From assembly GCA_026389845.1 (NCBI GenBank), contig JAPLHB010000102.1, positions 20,658 through 84,657 of the forward strand: a stretch of DNA of 64,000 nucleotides. Reading direction: 5' to 3'. This document shows, piece by piece, positions 34,549 through 42,462 of the stretch (the stretch's first letter is position 1; each line of letters opens with the position of its first letter). Below the pieces are notes generated by a model. The model worked only from the letters and a program-made list of their open reading frames with translations. It was not told the origin of the DNA and made no database searches. This DNA comes from Chloroflexota bacterium. Its GTDB lineage: Bacteria > Chloroflexota > Anaerolineae > CG2-30-64-16. The translations under genes and the position numbers were made by a program.

Positions 34549-34625
34549 ATCTCTGCCACGGCCAAGAATCGCCAAGAAGCAGAACGCCAACCAACAAGGG
34601 CCTCCACTAAGCTCCCCGTGCAAAC

Positions 34626-34669
34626 TTGACTTCCCAGCACGATCGTGATAATATGTCGCCATACGACAT
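34626..34669 (+). promoter_or_regulatory. padR promoter with overlapping PadR operator
   Basis: TTGACT (34626-34631), a 17-base spacer and TAATAT (34649-34654); the palindrome ATGTCG-CCATA-CGACAT (34653-34669) overlaps the -10. ATGT..ACAT half-sites are those of PadR operators, so autorepression is likely. Confidence 0.7.
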
Positions 34670-34702
34670 GTTGTGAAACTACTTATCAATCGAGTCCGTC
34701 CG

Positions 34703-35056
34703 ATGAAGCATTCACCAAGCGAACCGGAGTTCCCGCTCACCGAAACCACATTCACGATCCTGCTAAGCCTCGCGCCCCGGCCTAAGCACGGGTACGCCAT
34801 CATGAAAGACGTGGAGGAGTTGAGCGATGGCCGCGTCATGCTGACTACGGGTACCTTGTACGGCGCGCTCAAGCGATTGCTGGAGCAAGGCTGGATCACG
34901 CGAGTCGCCCAGGACGATGAGGCGGAAACGGGCCGGCCGCGCAAGACCTACGCGCTGACCGACCTGGGGCACCGGATGCTGAACGCCGAGATCGGCCGCA
35001 TGAAGACGCTGGTCGCGGTCGCCGGCCTGCGCACCGTCCAAGGAGGCGCGTTGTGA
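34703..35056 (+). CDS. PadR-family transcriptional regulator
   Basis: 117-residue winged-helix regulator. PadR features: LTETTFTILLSLAPRPKHGY, the recognition region RVMLTTGTLYGALKRLLEQG and ETGRPRKTYALTDLG. I use the ATG at 34703; an in-frame GTG at 34673 lies inside the leader just after the operator and is less likely. The gene overlaps the following membrane-protein gene (GTGA). The 17-bp ATGTCG/CGACAT palindrome at its promoter suggests autoregulation. It probably controls the membrane protein and the protease fusion behind it. Confidence 0.92.
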   Translation: MKHSPSEPEFPLTETTFTILLSLAPRPKHGYAIMKDVEELSDGRVMLTTGTLYGALKRLLEQGWITRVAQDDEAETGRPRKTYALTDLGHRMLNAEIGRMKTLVAVAGLRTVQGGAL

Positions 35057-35934
35057 GCATCGTACAGCTCGGCGCCGACCTCTACGGCTCACTGATCCGG
35101 CTCTACCCGCGGCCCTTCCGCCAGGAGTTCGAGGAGGAGATGCGGCTCGTATTCTCGATGGCGCTGGTCACCATAGCCCGCGAGGGACCTGGCCGCGTGG
35201 CGCCGTTGGTGCTGTGCGAGCTCCGCGACCTGTTGCTCGGCGCGGCCCAACAGCATCTTCTCGGACGACGAGACGGCCGGCATAGTGCTGAGGGCAGTCA
35301 CCGCTTCGCGACGTGGGGCGCCTGGGGGTTCGGCAGCGCCTTCGCGCTCGGCAGCCTGGTGCGATGGATCGCCGCGACATGGTCGCGCGGACAGCCGAAC
35401 ACACATGTCGCTCCCCTCCTGGTCGTGGCCGCGTGGTATCTGTTTGCCGGAGCCATCGGCGGCGCGATCTTCGGGATGGCCTTTCGATCACGAGATAAGG
35501 TCCTGGCCTCGGCCGCAGTGGGCGCGCTGAGCTTCGGTCTCAGTGTGATTGTGCTGGGCGGCCTGCCGCGGGTCGGCGCCCTGTCCGTGATGATGCCCTG
35601 GATCGCCGCTCCCGCGATCGTCGGCGGGCTGGCAGGCACGCTCGCCGCGCCCACTGGCCGAAGGCGGCAGTCGGCCCTGGGCCTGACGTTGGCCGGGACC
35701 TGGACGTGCGGGGTCGGCGTCCTGGGTGGGTTCGCTGTAACCGTGCTCGTGTGGGGGGCAGCCCAGGCCGTTTGGTCCTACCATGCCGCGTCACTGCTCG
35801 ACGGCCGAGGGCTGAGCGTGATCGCGTCCGGGCTGCCACACCTGGTCAACGTTGTGACAGGGCTTCTCAGTGGCGCGCTGCTGGGAAGGGCGATGGAGCG
35901 GAAGCTCCGAACAAGCGAGGCGGTCTTTCAGTGA
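35053..35934 (+). CDS. PadR-associated multi-pass membrane protein
   Basis: 293 residues. The N-terminal ~75 residues are soluble and contain LYPRPFRQEFEEEMRLVF, a motif I recall from proteins encoded after PadR regulators. The rest has about six hydrophobic segments from residue 95 on. Starts with GTG at 35053 overlapping the padR stop by four bases, with AAGGAGG upstream, so translation is coupled. No transporter or enzyme motif. Function unknown; probably an envelope sensor or permease part regulated by PadR. Confidence 0.75.
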   Translation: MSIVQLGADLYGSLIRLYPRPFRQEFEEEMRLVFSMALVTIAREGPGRVAPLVLCELRDLLLGAAQQHLLGRRDGRHSAEGSHRFATWGAWGFGSAFALGSLVRWIAATWSRGQPNTHVAPLLVVAAWYLFAGAIGGAIFGMAFRSRDKVLASAAVGALSFGLSVIVLGGLPRVGALSVMMPWIAAPAIVGGLAGTLAAPTGRRRQSALGLTLAGTWTCGVGVLGGFAVTVLVWGAAQAVWSYHAASLLDGRGLSVIASGLPHLVNVVTGLLSGALLGRAMERKLRTSEAVFQ

Positions 35935-35953
35935 TGTAGCCAAGAGCAACACC

Positions 35954-37963
35954 ATGGATCAGACCATTGCTGTCGCACCCGCGACAGCAGCAGACTCCAT
36001 CACGACGCCCGGGCAACCGGAACAGTACACGTTTAGCCGCGTGCTGACAATCTGGCTCGCGGCGACCTTGCCCATGGCCGTCCTGGCGTGGGGGCTCGCG
36101 CCGCTTCTCGTCGGCCGCGTCCCCCTCCCGTCGGCCCTCACCTTCTCACTCCTGATGATGGTCGGCCTGGCGTGGCAAGCCGCGCTGGGCCTGTGGATCG
36201 TCCGCCGGGAGGAGGGCGGCCTGAGTTGGGCTGCGTTCCGCCGGCGGACGTGGCTGGTCGCGCCGCGCCACCCGCGTACAGACCAGGTGCGACGCCGGTC
36301 GTTCGCCTGGGTCTTGCCGGGCTGGCTCATCGGCTTCCTGGTTTTGACCTTCGGCGTATTCCTCGGCAACACCTTCCTCCGGGACGCGGTCCTCATACGG
36401 CTGCTCTCCTGGACGTGGCTCCCGCCCTTCCCATCGCCGGGCTACGCGCAGGTCACGGAGCTGGTCAGCCCCGAGTTCGCCGGTCGCTGGTGGCTGCTCG
36501 TCCTGGTCGCGGTCGCGTGGGTCCTCTCCCTGGCGGAAGAACTGATCTTCCGGGGCGTCCTGTTGCCGAAGATGGCCGGCGCCTTTGGCCGGTGGGACTG
36601 GGTCGCCAACGCCGGGCTGTACGGCCTCTACCACGTCCACAAGCCGTGGATGATCCCCTTTCGGTTCCTCTACGGGCTGGTGCTGGCCGGGCCGACTAGG
36701 CGCTTCCGCAGCAGTTGGATAGCGGTCGGCATCCGCGGGATAGAAGGAATTGGGCTGCTGGCGCTCGCGCTGGTGGGGATCATGCTGCCATCCCTGACGA
36801 CCACGCCGATCCCCGATCTGGCGCAGCCACACGTGACGGCCAGCCCTCAGCCGCTCGGCTGGTACCGGGGGCCGCTCACCGCGCTCCCCAGGCACACGCC
36901 CGGCGCGACGGGGCCTTTCGAGCTAGACCTGCGGGGGTACGATCTCTCCGCATTGGATCTCAGGGACGCAACCGATGATCTGCTCTACGTCACCTTCGAC
37001 AGCCGCACCCTCTGGCCGCCGGCCGAAAGGATGCCCACCGGTTTTGATCTGGAGCAAATCCTGGCGCTGGGCAGGAACCCTGGGCTGGGCCTGCGCAGTC
37101 TTCACGACCGCGGGATCACCGGCCGCGGGGTCGGCATCGCTATCGTGGATCAGGCGCTCCTGGTCGAGCACCAGGAATATGCGGGGCAGTTGCGCTGGTA
37201 CGAGCAGACGAACGACCTGACCATCGAGCCGGCCTCGATGCACGGCCCCGCGGTGGCTTCCATCGCGGTCGGCAAGACGGTGGGGGTCGCGCCCGAAGCC
37301 GACCTGTATTTCATCGCTGCGACTTTCGATCTCCGCTCCTTGCCGGCACGCTGTCACAGCGACGCGCAGGCGGTGCGCCGCATCCTGCAGATTAACAGCC
37401 AACTGCCGGAGAATCGCAAAATCAGGGTCATTTCCATTTCGAGCGGCTGGCTGCCCGAGTGGCCTGGATACGCCGACATCGCGGCCGCCCTGGCGGAGGC
37501 GAAGGCGGCCGGGCTGCTGGTGATCTGCTCCAGTTGCAACCAGGCGGATGGCATGTACTTCCACGGCCTGGGCCGGCCGCCGACGGCTGACCCGGATCGG
37601 TTCGAGGCGTACGAACCAGGGCTGTTCTGGGCCGGCGACTTCGCCGAGAATGGCCTGTCGTCCGACCGACTGCTGGTCACCATGGACTCACGCACCCTGG
37701 CCAGCCCAACCGGCAAGGACGAGTACGTCTTCTACCGGGAAGGGGGCTGGAGTTGGGCCATCCCATACATCGCGGGGGCCTACGCGCTCGCCGCGCAGGT
37801 GGATCCAACCATCACCCCCGACCGCTTCTGGGCGCTGGCCCTCCAGACGGGCCGGACGATCGAGATCGGCGGTGGGGCGCAGAAACAGAGCCTCGGCAAG
37901 ATCCTCGATCCGGTCGCGCTGATTGCAGCACTACAGAACCCATCCGCCGCTCCGAGTCGCTGA
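35954..37963 (+). CDS. CPBP intramembrane protease - subtilisin-like protease fusion
   Basis: 669 residues. Residues 30-290 hold about seven hydrophobic segments with the CPBP (CAAX/Abi) motif 1 SLAEELIFRG (about 192-201) and a histidine segment GLYGLYHVHKPW. Residues 380-640 form an S8 subtilase domain: GVGIAIVDQ (Asp, about 398), SMHGPAVASIAVG (His, about 429) and GGWSWAIPYIAGAYALA, where the Ser (about 599) stands in the GTSMAAPHVAG position. All three triad residues are present though the Ser motif is divergent. The ATG at 35954 follows the membrane-protein gene by 19 bases. I do not know an established family with this fusion. Confidence 0.78.
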   Translation: MDQTIAVAPATAADSITTPGQPEQYTFSRVLTIWLAATLPMAVLAWGLAPLLVGRVPLPSALTFSLLMMVGLAWQAALGLWIVRREEGGLSWAAFRRRTWLVAPRHPRTDQVRRRSFAWVLPGWLIGFLVLTFGVFLGNTFLRDAVLIRLLSWTWLPPFPSPGYAQVTELVSPEFAGRWWLLVLVAVAWVLSLAEELIFRGVLLPKMAGAFGRWDWVANAGLYGLYHVHKPWMIPFRFLYGLVLAGPTRRFRSSWIAVGIRGIEGIGLLALALVGIMLPSLTTTPIPDLAQPHVTASPQPLGWYRGPLTALPRHTPGATGPFELDLRGYDLSALDLRDATDDLLYVTFDSRTLWPPAERMPTGFDLEQILALGRNPGLGLRSLHDRGITGRGVGIAIVDQALLVEHQEYAGQLRWYEQTNDLTIEPASMHGPAVASIAVGKTVGVAPEADLYFIAATFDLRSLPARCHSDAQAVRRILQINSQLPENRKIRVISISSGWLPEWPGYADIAAALAEAKAAGLLVICSSCNQADGMYFHGLGRPPTADPDRFEAYEPGLFWAGDFAENGLSSDRLLVTMDSRTLASPTGKDEYVFYREGGWSWAIPYIAGAYALAAQVDPTITPDRFWALALQTGRTIEIGGGAQKQSLGKILDPVALIAALQNPSAAPSR

Positions 37964-38105
37964 CGACGGGCGGAAATCGCTGGGTTGAGCAGGGGCCTTC
38001 CGCGGACGCAGATTTCTTTTCACGACATCTGCGTTCGCTGCCTCTCGTTGGATTGAGACGAAGCTTCACTGGACATTTTTTCACCAAGACATAAGGAGCA
38101 AACTA

Positions 38106-38450
38106 CATGGCAAATCGGTCTGTCGGGAGCTGCTGGAGGAGCACGCCGATGTAATCCTCACCGACCCCTACGCCCTGGAAAACGCCGCAGAGGACCTGGG
38201 CGAGCAGGCCGCGCACGTGAGCTTCGAGTTAGACCCCTATGCCGCGGCCGCGGGCAGCCACGCGATCGCGGTCGTCACCAAATGGCGGCAGTTCGCGGAG
38301 CTTGACTACGAGACAATCTACCGCTCGATGGTCAAGCCGGCGTTCATCTTCGACGGCCGGAACCTCCTCGACCGGCGCAAGCTGTTTGGGATGGGGTTCA
38401 ACGTCTATGCAATCGGCAAGCCGCCGCTGACGCACTTCGGGGCCGCTTGA
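38106..38450 (+). pseudogene. C-terminal remnant of UDP-glucose 6-dehydrogenase
   Basis: About 114 residues continue in one frame: VCRELLEEHADVILTDPYAL, SHAIAVVTKWRQFAELDY and PAFIFDGRNLLDRR ending FNVYAIGKPPLTHFG. These match the UDP-binding C-terminal domain of nucleotide-sugar dehydrogenases. The NAD domain and the catalytic Cys region are absent. The only ATG nearby (38107) is out of frame; a GTG at 38217 would give 77 residues. It is flanked by the protease fusion and a terminator. Most likely a deletion remnant. Confidence 0.75.
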
Positions 38451-38496
38451 AAATAACATAGCAGCCACTCCCTCCGCACATCCAGGCCAAACCTGC

Positions 38497-38543
38497 GCTA
38501 AAACACGGAGCCTCCCGCAAGTCTACAACCCGCGGGAGGCTCC
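38497..38543 (-). terminator. Rho-independent terminator of the gcvH-gcvPA-gcvPB operon
   Basis: On the minus strand, GGAGCCTCCCGC and GCGGGAGGCTCC pair around a 13-base loop and are followed by GTGTTTTAG. It lies 90 bases beyond the gcvPB stop, after the CCCTCAGTT repeat array. Confidence 0.75.
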
Positions 38544-38624
38544 CTCAGTTCCCCCAAGTTCCCTCAGTTCCCCCAAGTTCCCTCAGTTCCCTCAGTTCCC
38601 TCAGTTCCCCCAAGTTCCCTCAGT
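38541..38624. repeat. CCCTCAGTT / CCCCCAAGTT tandem array after gcvPB
   Basis: About nine units of 9 or 10 bases. It ends 6 bases from the gcvPB stop. The same unit occurs in frame in glyA-gcvT at 33149. Confidence 0.9.
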
Positions 38625-38630
38625 CTTCTC

Positions 38631-40148
38631 TCACCCACACCCCGGCGCGTAACACAGCACCAGGTCCTTCGCCGCCTTCACCTCGTCCAACCGCTTGACC
38701 GGGGCGTGGTGCGGTGCGGATTTGAGCAGCTCCGGCTGCGAGCGCGCTTCCTCGGCGATCTGGAGCATGGCGTCGGCGAACGCGTCGAGGGTTTCCTTGC
38801 TCTCGGTCTCGGTCGGCTCGATCATCAGCGCCTCGGACACGATCAGCGGGAAGTAGACCGTCGGCGGGTGCATGCCGAAGTCCATCAGCCGCTTGGCGAT
38901 GTCCATTGTGATGATGCCTGGCGCGCCTTCTAGCTTGCCCTGCGCCACGAACTCGTGCATGCAGGTGCGGTCGCCGTGCGGGATCGGGTAGGTGCAGCGC
39001 AGTCGCGCCTGGAGATAGTTGGCGTTGAGCACCGCGTTCTCGCTCACTTGCCGCAGCCCCTCCGCGCCGTGCATGAGAATGTAGGTGTAGGCTCGCACCA
39101 ACACGCCGAAGTTGCCGTAAAACGCCTTGACGCGACCGATGGAATGGGGCGGCATATACCACCGGAAAGCCCCCCCTTCTGACTCCTGACTCCTGGCTTC
39201 TGACTCCTGTCCCCTGTCCCCTGTCTCCTCTCCCCCGTCCCCCGAACGCACCACGATCGGCCCAGGCAGGTAATCCGCCAGGTGCTCCGCCACGCCCACC
39301 GCGCCGGAGCCGGGGCCGCCGCCGCCGTGCGGGGTCGAGAAGGTCTTGTGCAGGTTGTAGTGCATCACGTCGAAGCCGAGTGCGCCCGGCTTGGCGATGC
39401 CCAGGATCGCGTTGAAGTTCGCGCCGTCGCCGTAGACCAGCCCGCCCGCCTCATGCACCAGCCGGATCACCTCGACCACGTGCTCGTCGAACAGACCGAG
39501 GGTGTTCGGGTTGGTCATCATCAGGCCGACCAGCTTGGGGCCGTGCTGCGCGATGAGCGCCTTCAGCTTCTCCAAATCCACGTTGCCGCGGCCGTCCGAG
39601 GGGACCTCGATCACCTTCAGACCCGACATGGACGTGGTGGCGGGATTGGTGCCGTGCGCCGAGTCGGGGACGAGGATCACGTCGCGCTGTGTCTCGCCCC
39701 GGTCGTACAGGTACTTGCGCATGATCAGCACGCCGGTCAGCTCGCCGTGCGCGCCGGCCGCGGGCTGGAGCGTGACCGCGGCAAAGCCAGCGATCTCGGC
39801 CAGCAACGCCTGTAAATCGTAGATCAGCGCCATCGCGCCCTGGGCCGACGCTTCCGGTTGGAGCGGATGCAGCGTGGTGAAGCCAATCAGCCGCGCGGCG
39901 ACTTCGTTGACTTTCGGATTGTATTTCATCGTGCAGGAGCCGAGCGGGTAGAAGCCGGTGTCAATGCCGTGGTTCAACTGCGACAGGTGGGTATAGTGCC
40001 GCACCAGGTCAATCTCGGCAACCTCGGGCAACGGCAGGGTCTCGCGGACGCAGCCTTCGGGCAGCGGCGCTTCGGGCACGTCGCATGCGGGCAGGCTCAC
40101 CGCCCGGCGGCCCGCCTGGCAGATATCGTAGATGAATGGCTCAGGCAT
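38631..40148 (-). CDS. gcvPB: Glycine dehydrogenase (decarboxylating) subunit 2
   Basis: PLP-bearing half of split P protein, 505 residues. GFYPLGSCTMKYNPK near the N-terminus, DSAHGTNPATTSM, and the PLP lysine in MHYNLHKTFSTPHGGGGPG (about 272) are conserved. The ATG at 40148 overlaps the gcvPA stop by 8 bases, so the halves are coupled. A tract of about 20 residues rich in Gly, Glu, Ser and Arg (about 301-323, within EETGDRGQESEARSQE) is encoded by TGACTCC/TGTCCCC heptads, interrupting the region between GPIVVRSG and FRWYMPP. Works with GcvH, GcvT and lipoamide dehydrogenase (not in the window). Confidence 0.95.
   Translation of the reverse strand: MPEPFIYDICQAGRRAVSLPACDVPEAPLPEGCVRETLPLPEVAEIDLVRHYTHLSQLNHGIDTGFYPLGSCTMKYNPKVNEVAARLIGFTTLHPLQPEASAQGAMALIYDLQALLAEIAGFAAVTLQPAAGAHGELTGVLIMRKYLYDRGETQRDVILVPDSAHGTNPATTSMSGLKVIEVPSDGRGNVDLEKLKALIAQHGPKLVGLMMTNPNTLGLFDEHVVEVIRLVHEAGGLVYGDGANFNAILGIAKPGALGFDVMHYNLHKTFSTPHGGGGPGSGAVGVAEHLADYLPGPIVVRSGDGGEETGDRGQESEARSQESEGGAFRWYMPPHSIGRVKAFYGNFGVLVRAYTYILMHGAEGLRQVSENAVLNANYLQARLRCTYPIPHGDRTCMHEFVAQGKLEGAPGIITMDIAKRLMDFGMHPPTVYFPLIVSEALMIEPTETESKETLDAFADAMLQIAEEARSQPELLKSAPHHAPVKRLDEVKAAKDLVLCYAPGCG
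39179..39243. repeat. TGACTCC and TGTCCCC heptads in frame in gcvPB
   Basis: TGACTCC TGACTCC TGGCTTC TGACTCC TGTCCCC TGTCCCC TGTCTCC, then C-rich units; seven heptad bases equal seven residues per 21 bases, giving the repeated QESE. Confidence 0.88.
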
Positions 40149-41532
40149 CGGCGGCCTCCTCGTCCATCGCAGCAATTTCCTCCAGCGCCTCGGCCAACAC
40201 CTCGATCTCGGCCCGGCTGTTCATCTCGGTGACGCACAACAGCATGTGATCCTGCAGCGCGGGGTAATCCGTCCCCAGGTCGTAGCCGCCGGCGATGCCG
40301 TACTCGTCCAGCAGCATCCGGTTGATTGCGGTCACCGGCTTGGGACAGCGGACGATGAACTCTTTGAAGAACGGCCCGTCGCTGACCACCTCATAGCCCG
40401 GCAGCTTGCCGATCAGGCCGGCGGCGAAGTGCGCCTTGTGGTAGCTCAGCTCGGCTACGGCGCGTAGGCCATACTTGCCCATCGCAGCCATGTAGAACGC
40501 GGCTGCCAGCGCGTTGAGCGCCTGGTTGGAGCAGATGTTGCTCGACGCCTTTTCGCGGCGGATGTGCTGCTCGCGGGTGCTCAGGGTCAGCACGAAGCCG
40601 CGCTTCCCGTCGGTGTCCACCGTCTGGCCCACGATACGTCCGGCCGATTTTCGCACGTCCTCCTTCTTCATGGCGAAGAAGCCCAGGTACGGCCCGCCGA
40701 AGTTGAGCGCGTTGCCCATCGGCTGGCCCTCGCCCAAAACGACATCCGCGCCGTATTGCCCTGGCGGGGTGAAGAGGCCCAGGCTGATCGGGTCGGCGAC
40801 GACGACGAAGAGCGCACCTGCGGCGTGAACCTTGTCGGCCAGCGCCAGCATTTCGGCCGGAATGTAGAGCCGGCCCAGGAAGTCGGGATTCTGGACGATG
40901 ACGCAGGCGGTTTCGCGGTCAACCAGCGCGGCCAACGCATCCAACAACCCGCTCGCGCCGGTCTCTGACCGCGCGGCGTCCCCCACAACTTGGATGCCCA
41001 TGCCCTGGGTGTAGGTGCGCACCACCTCGCGATACTGCGGGTGCAGCGTGGGGCTGAGCACGACCTTACACCGCTTGCCCCGGCTCACCTGGAGCGCCAT
41101 GATCACCGCTTCGGCGGTCGCGGTCGCGGCGTCGTAATGACCGACGTTGGCGACCTCCATGCCGGTGAGCGCGCAAATCATGGACTGGTACTCGAAGTGC
41201 GCCTGGAGCGTGCCCTGGCTGATCTCGGCCTGGTAGGGCGTGTACGCAGTGAAGAATTCGGAGCGGTGCAGGAGGAAGTCCACGACGCTCGGCACGAAAT
41301 GATTGTACGCGCCCGCGCCCAGGAAACAACTCAGATGGTGCAGGTCGTCGTTCTCATCGGCCAGCGAGTTGAGTTCCTGCAAGACCTCCATCTCGGAAAG
41401 CGCCGGCGGCAGATCGAGCACCGGGAAGCGATACTTCTCCGGCACATCGCGAAATAGCTCGGCCACCGACTTTACGCCGACCGTCGTCAGCATCGCCGCG
41501 CGGTCGGCGTCGGTGTTAGGAATGTAGTTCAT
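40141..41532 (-). CDS. gcvPA: Glycine dehydrogenase (decarboxylating) subunit 1
   Basis: N-terminal half of split glycine decarboxylase, 463 residues. MNYIPNTDADRAAML, SCFLGAGAYNHFVPSVVDFL and FFTAYTPYQAEISQGTLQ are highly characteristic; VLGEGQPMGNALNFGGPYLG follows. I take the ATG at 41532, with GGAGC 8 bases upstream, rather than the one at 41544. It is the middle gene of gcvH-gcvPA-gcvPB and overlaps gcvPB. Forms the P protein that decarboxylates glycine and passes aminomethyl to GcvH. Confidence 0.96.
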   Translation of the reverse strand: MNYIPNTDADRAAMLTTVGVKSVAELFRDVPEKYRFPVLDLPPALSEMEVLQELNSLADENDDLHHLSCFLGAGAYNHFVPSVVDFLLHRSEFFTAYTPYQAEISQGTLQAHFEYQSMICALTGMEVANVGHYDAATATAEAVIMALQVSRGKRCKVVLSPTLHPQYREVVRTYTQGMGIQVVGDAARSETGASGLLDALAALVDRETACVIVQNPDFLGRLYIPAEMLALADKVHAAGALFVVVADPISLGLFTPPGQYGADVVLGEGQPMGNALNFGGPYLGFFAMKKEDVRKSAGRIVGQTVDTDGKRGFVLTLSTREQHIRREKASSNICSNQALNALAAAFYMAAMGKYGLRAVAELSYHKAHFAAGLIGKLPGYEVVSDGPFFKEFIVRCPKPVTAINRMLLDEYGIAGGYDLGTDYPALQDHMLLCVTEMNSRAEIEVLAEALEEIAAMDEEAADA

Positions 41533-41546
41533 GCCTTGCTCCATTT

Positions 41547-41608
41547 CGGATTGCAGATTGCAGATTGCAGATTGTCGCTCTCAATCCGCAATCCGCAATC
41601 ATCAATCA
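41547..41608. repeat. Opposed heptad arms GGATTGC / GCAATCC after gcvH
   Basis: CAGATTG units (four) face CAATCCG/CAATCAT units (four to five), giving a long potential hairpin between gcvH and gcvPA, starting 4 bases after the gcvH stop. Confidence 0.9.
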
Positions 41609-41612
41609 TCAA

Positions 41613-42020
41613 TCAATGTCCGCCCTTCTCTTCTTCCTCGGCCACGTACTTTTCGTACGCCGCCACGTCCATCAGGTTATCCAGCTCGCCCAGGTCGGTC
41701 GGCGCGACCTTGATCAGCCAGGCTTTGCCGAAGGGGTCTTCGTTCACCCATTCGGGGTTGCTTTCCAGCGCGCTGTTGATCTCGACAACCTCGCCGCTGA
41801 TCGGCGCGTACGCATCCTCGGCCGCCTTCACCGATTCGACGGTGCCCAGGCTCTCGCCCGCGGTGACGGTGTCGCCCACCTCGGGCAACTCGACGTAGAC
41901 AATGTCGGACAGGAGGTGCTGGGCGTAATCGGAAATACCGATCACGGCGAGCTTGCCCTCGATGCGCGCCCACTCGTGAGACTTGGCGTACCTGGCCTTG
42001 GGATCGAATTTGTAGCTCAT
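41613..42020 (-). CDS. gcvH: Glycine cleavage system H protein
   Basis: Lipoyl carrier of 135 residues. The lipoylated lysine is in TVESVKAAEDAYAP (about 66); SGEVVEINSAL and WLIKV complete the lipoyl-domain hairpin. First gene of the gcvH-gcvPA-gcvPB operon, preceded by a tandem glycine riboswitch. The C-terminus is unusually acidic (EEEEKGGH). GGAGG lies upstream of the ATG. No lipoate synthase or ligase is in the window. Confidence 0.97.
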   Translation of the reverse strand: MSYKFDPKARYAKSHEWARIEGKLAVIGISDYAQHLLSDIVYVELPEVGDTVTAGESLGTVESVKAAEDAYAPISGEVVEINSALESNPEWVNEDPFGKAWLIKVAPTDLGELDNLMDVAAYEKYVAEEEEKGGH

Positions 42021-42070
42021 GGGTTCCTCCGGTGGTTGGTAAGTTGGGAAGCTGATTCACCATAACACAA

Positions 42071-42099
42071 CGGGAGCGCGGACCATGGCCCGGCTCCCG
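42071..42099 (-). promoter_or_regulatory. Expression-platform hairpin of the glycine riboswitch
   Basis: CGGGAGC..GCTCCCG arms (minus strand) directly after aptamer 2. It is followed by GTTGTGTTATGG, not a strong T-run, so regulation could be by termination or by structure between the riboswitch and the gcvH start. Confidence 0.55.
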
Positions 42100-42283
42100 T
42101 CTCTGTCCTGGGACCTGAGAGATTGCCGCCTGGCCCAGCGAAGGGAAGGTGCGGCTTGCCCCGTCGGTGTCCCGCTGCCCGTGGCGGCGGAAACTCTCCA
42201 GAGTGCTGTCCCAGCGCGATGTGGTTGCCTGAGAGATGAAGCCCCTTCGGCGATCCCAGGGATCTGGGATGCTCTCTCGCACT
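42098..42283 (-). ncRNA. Tandem glycine riboswitch
   Basis: Two glycine aptamers in series on the minus strand. Aptamer 1 has GCGAGAGAGC, GCCGAAGGGGC and CTCTCAGGCA; aptamer 2 has CTGGAGAG, ACCGACGGGG and ATCTCTCAGGTCCCAGGACA. The CTCTCAGG plus CCGA.GGGG pair is the core of the gcvT-class glycine riboswitch, and both copies are intact. It stands between a strong promoter and gcvH. Binding of glycine is expected to switch on the cleavage genes. Confidence 0.95.
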
Positions 42284-42319
42284 GTTCAATCAGCGGATAT
42301 GCGGTTGACTACGTGACGG

Positions 42320-42348
42320 AGTGTAACATAGGGCGGCGAGGCTGTCAA
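42320..42348 (-). promoter_or_regulatory. Strong sigma70-type promoter of the gcv operon
   Basis: On the minus strand TTGACA (42343-42348), 17-base spacer, TACACT (42320-42325); transcription would begin about 30 bases before aptamer 1. Confidence 0.8.
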
Positions 42349-42380
42349 TGACGGGGCGCAGGTTTTTGCGCGCTCGGACG

Positions 42381-42409
42381 TTGTCAGAGAGCCGGCAGAG
42401 TGGTATAAT
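42381..42409 (+). promoter_or_regulatory. Strong sigma70-type promoter of the amber-interrupted gene
   Basis: TTGTCA (42381-42386), 17-base spacer and perfect TATAAT (42404-42409). Divergent from the gcv promoter, with 33 bases between their -35 boxes. It drives the gene at 42463. Confidence 0.75.
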
Positions 42410-42462
42410 CTCGCTCAATGAAAAAAGCCGGGACGTGAAAGGCTCGCTTGGGATCGGACAGC

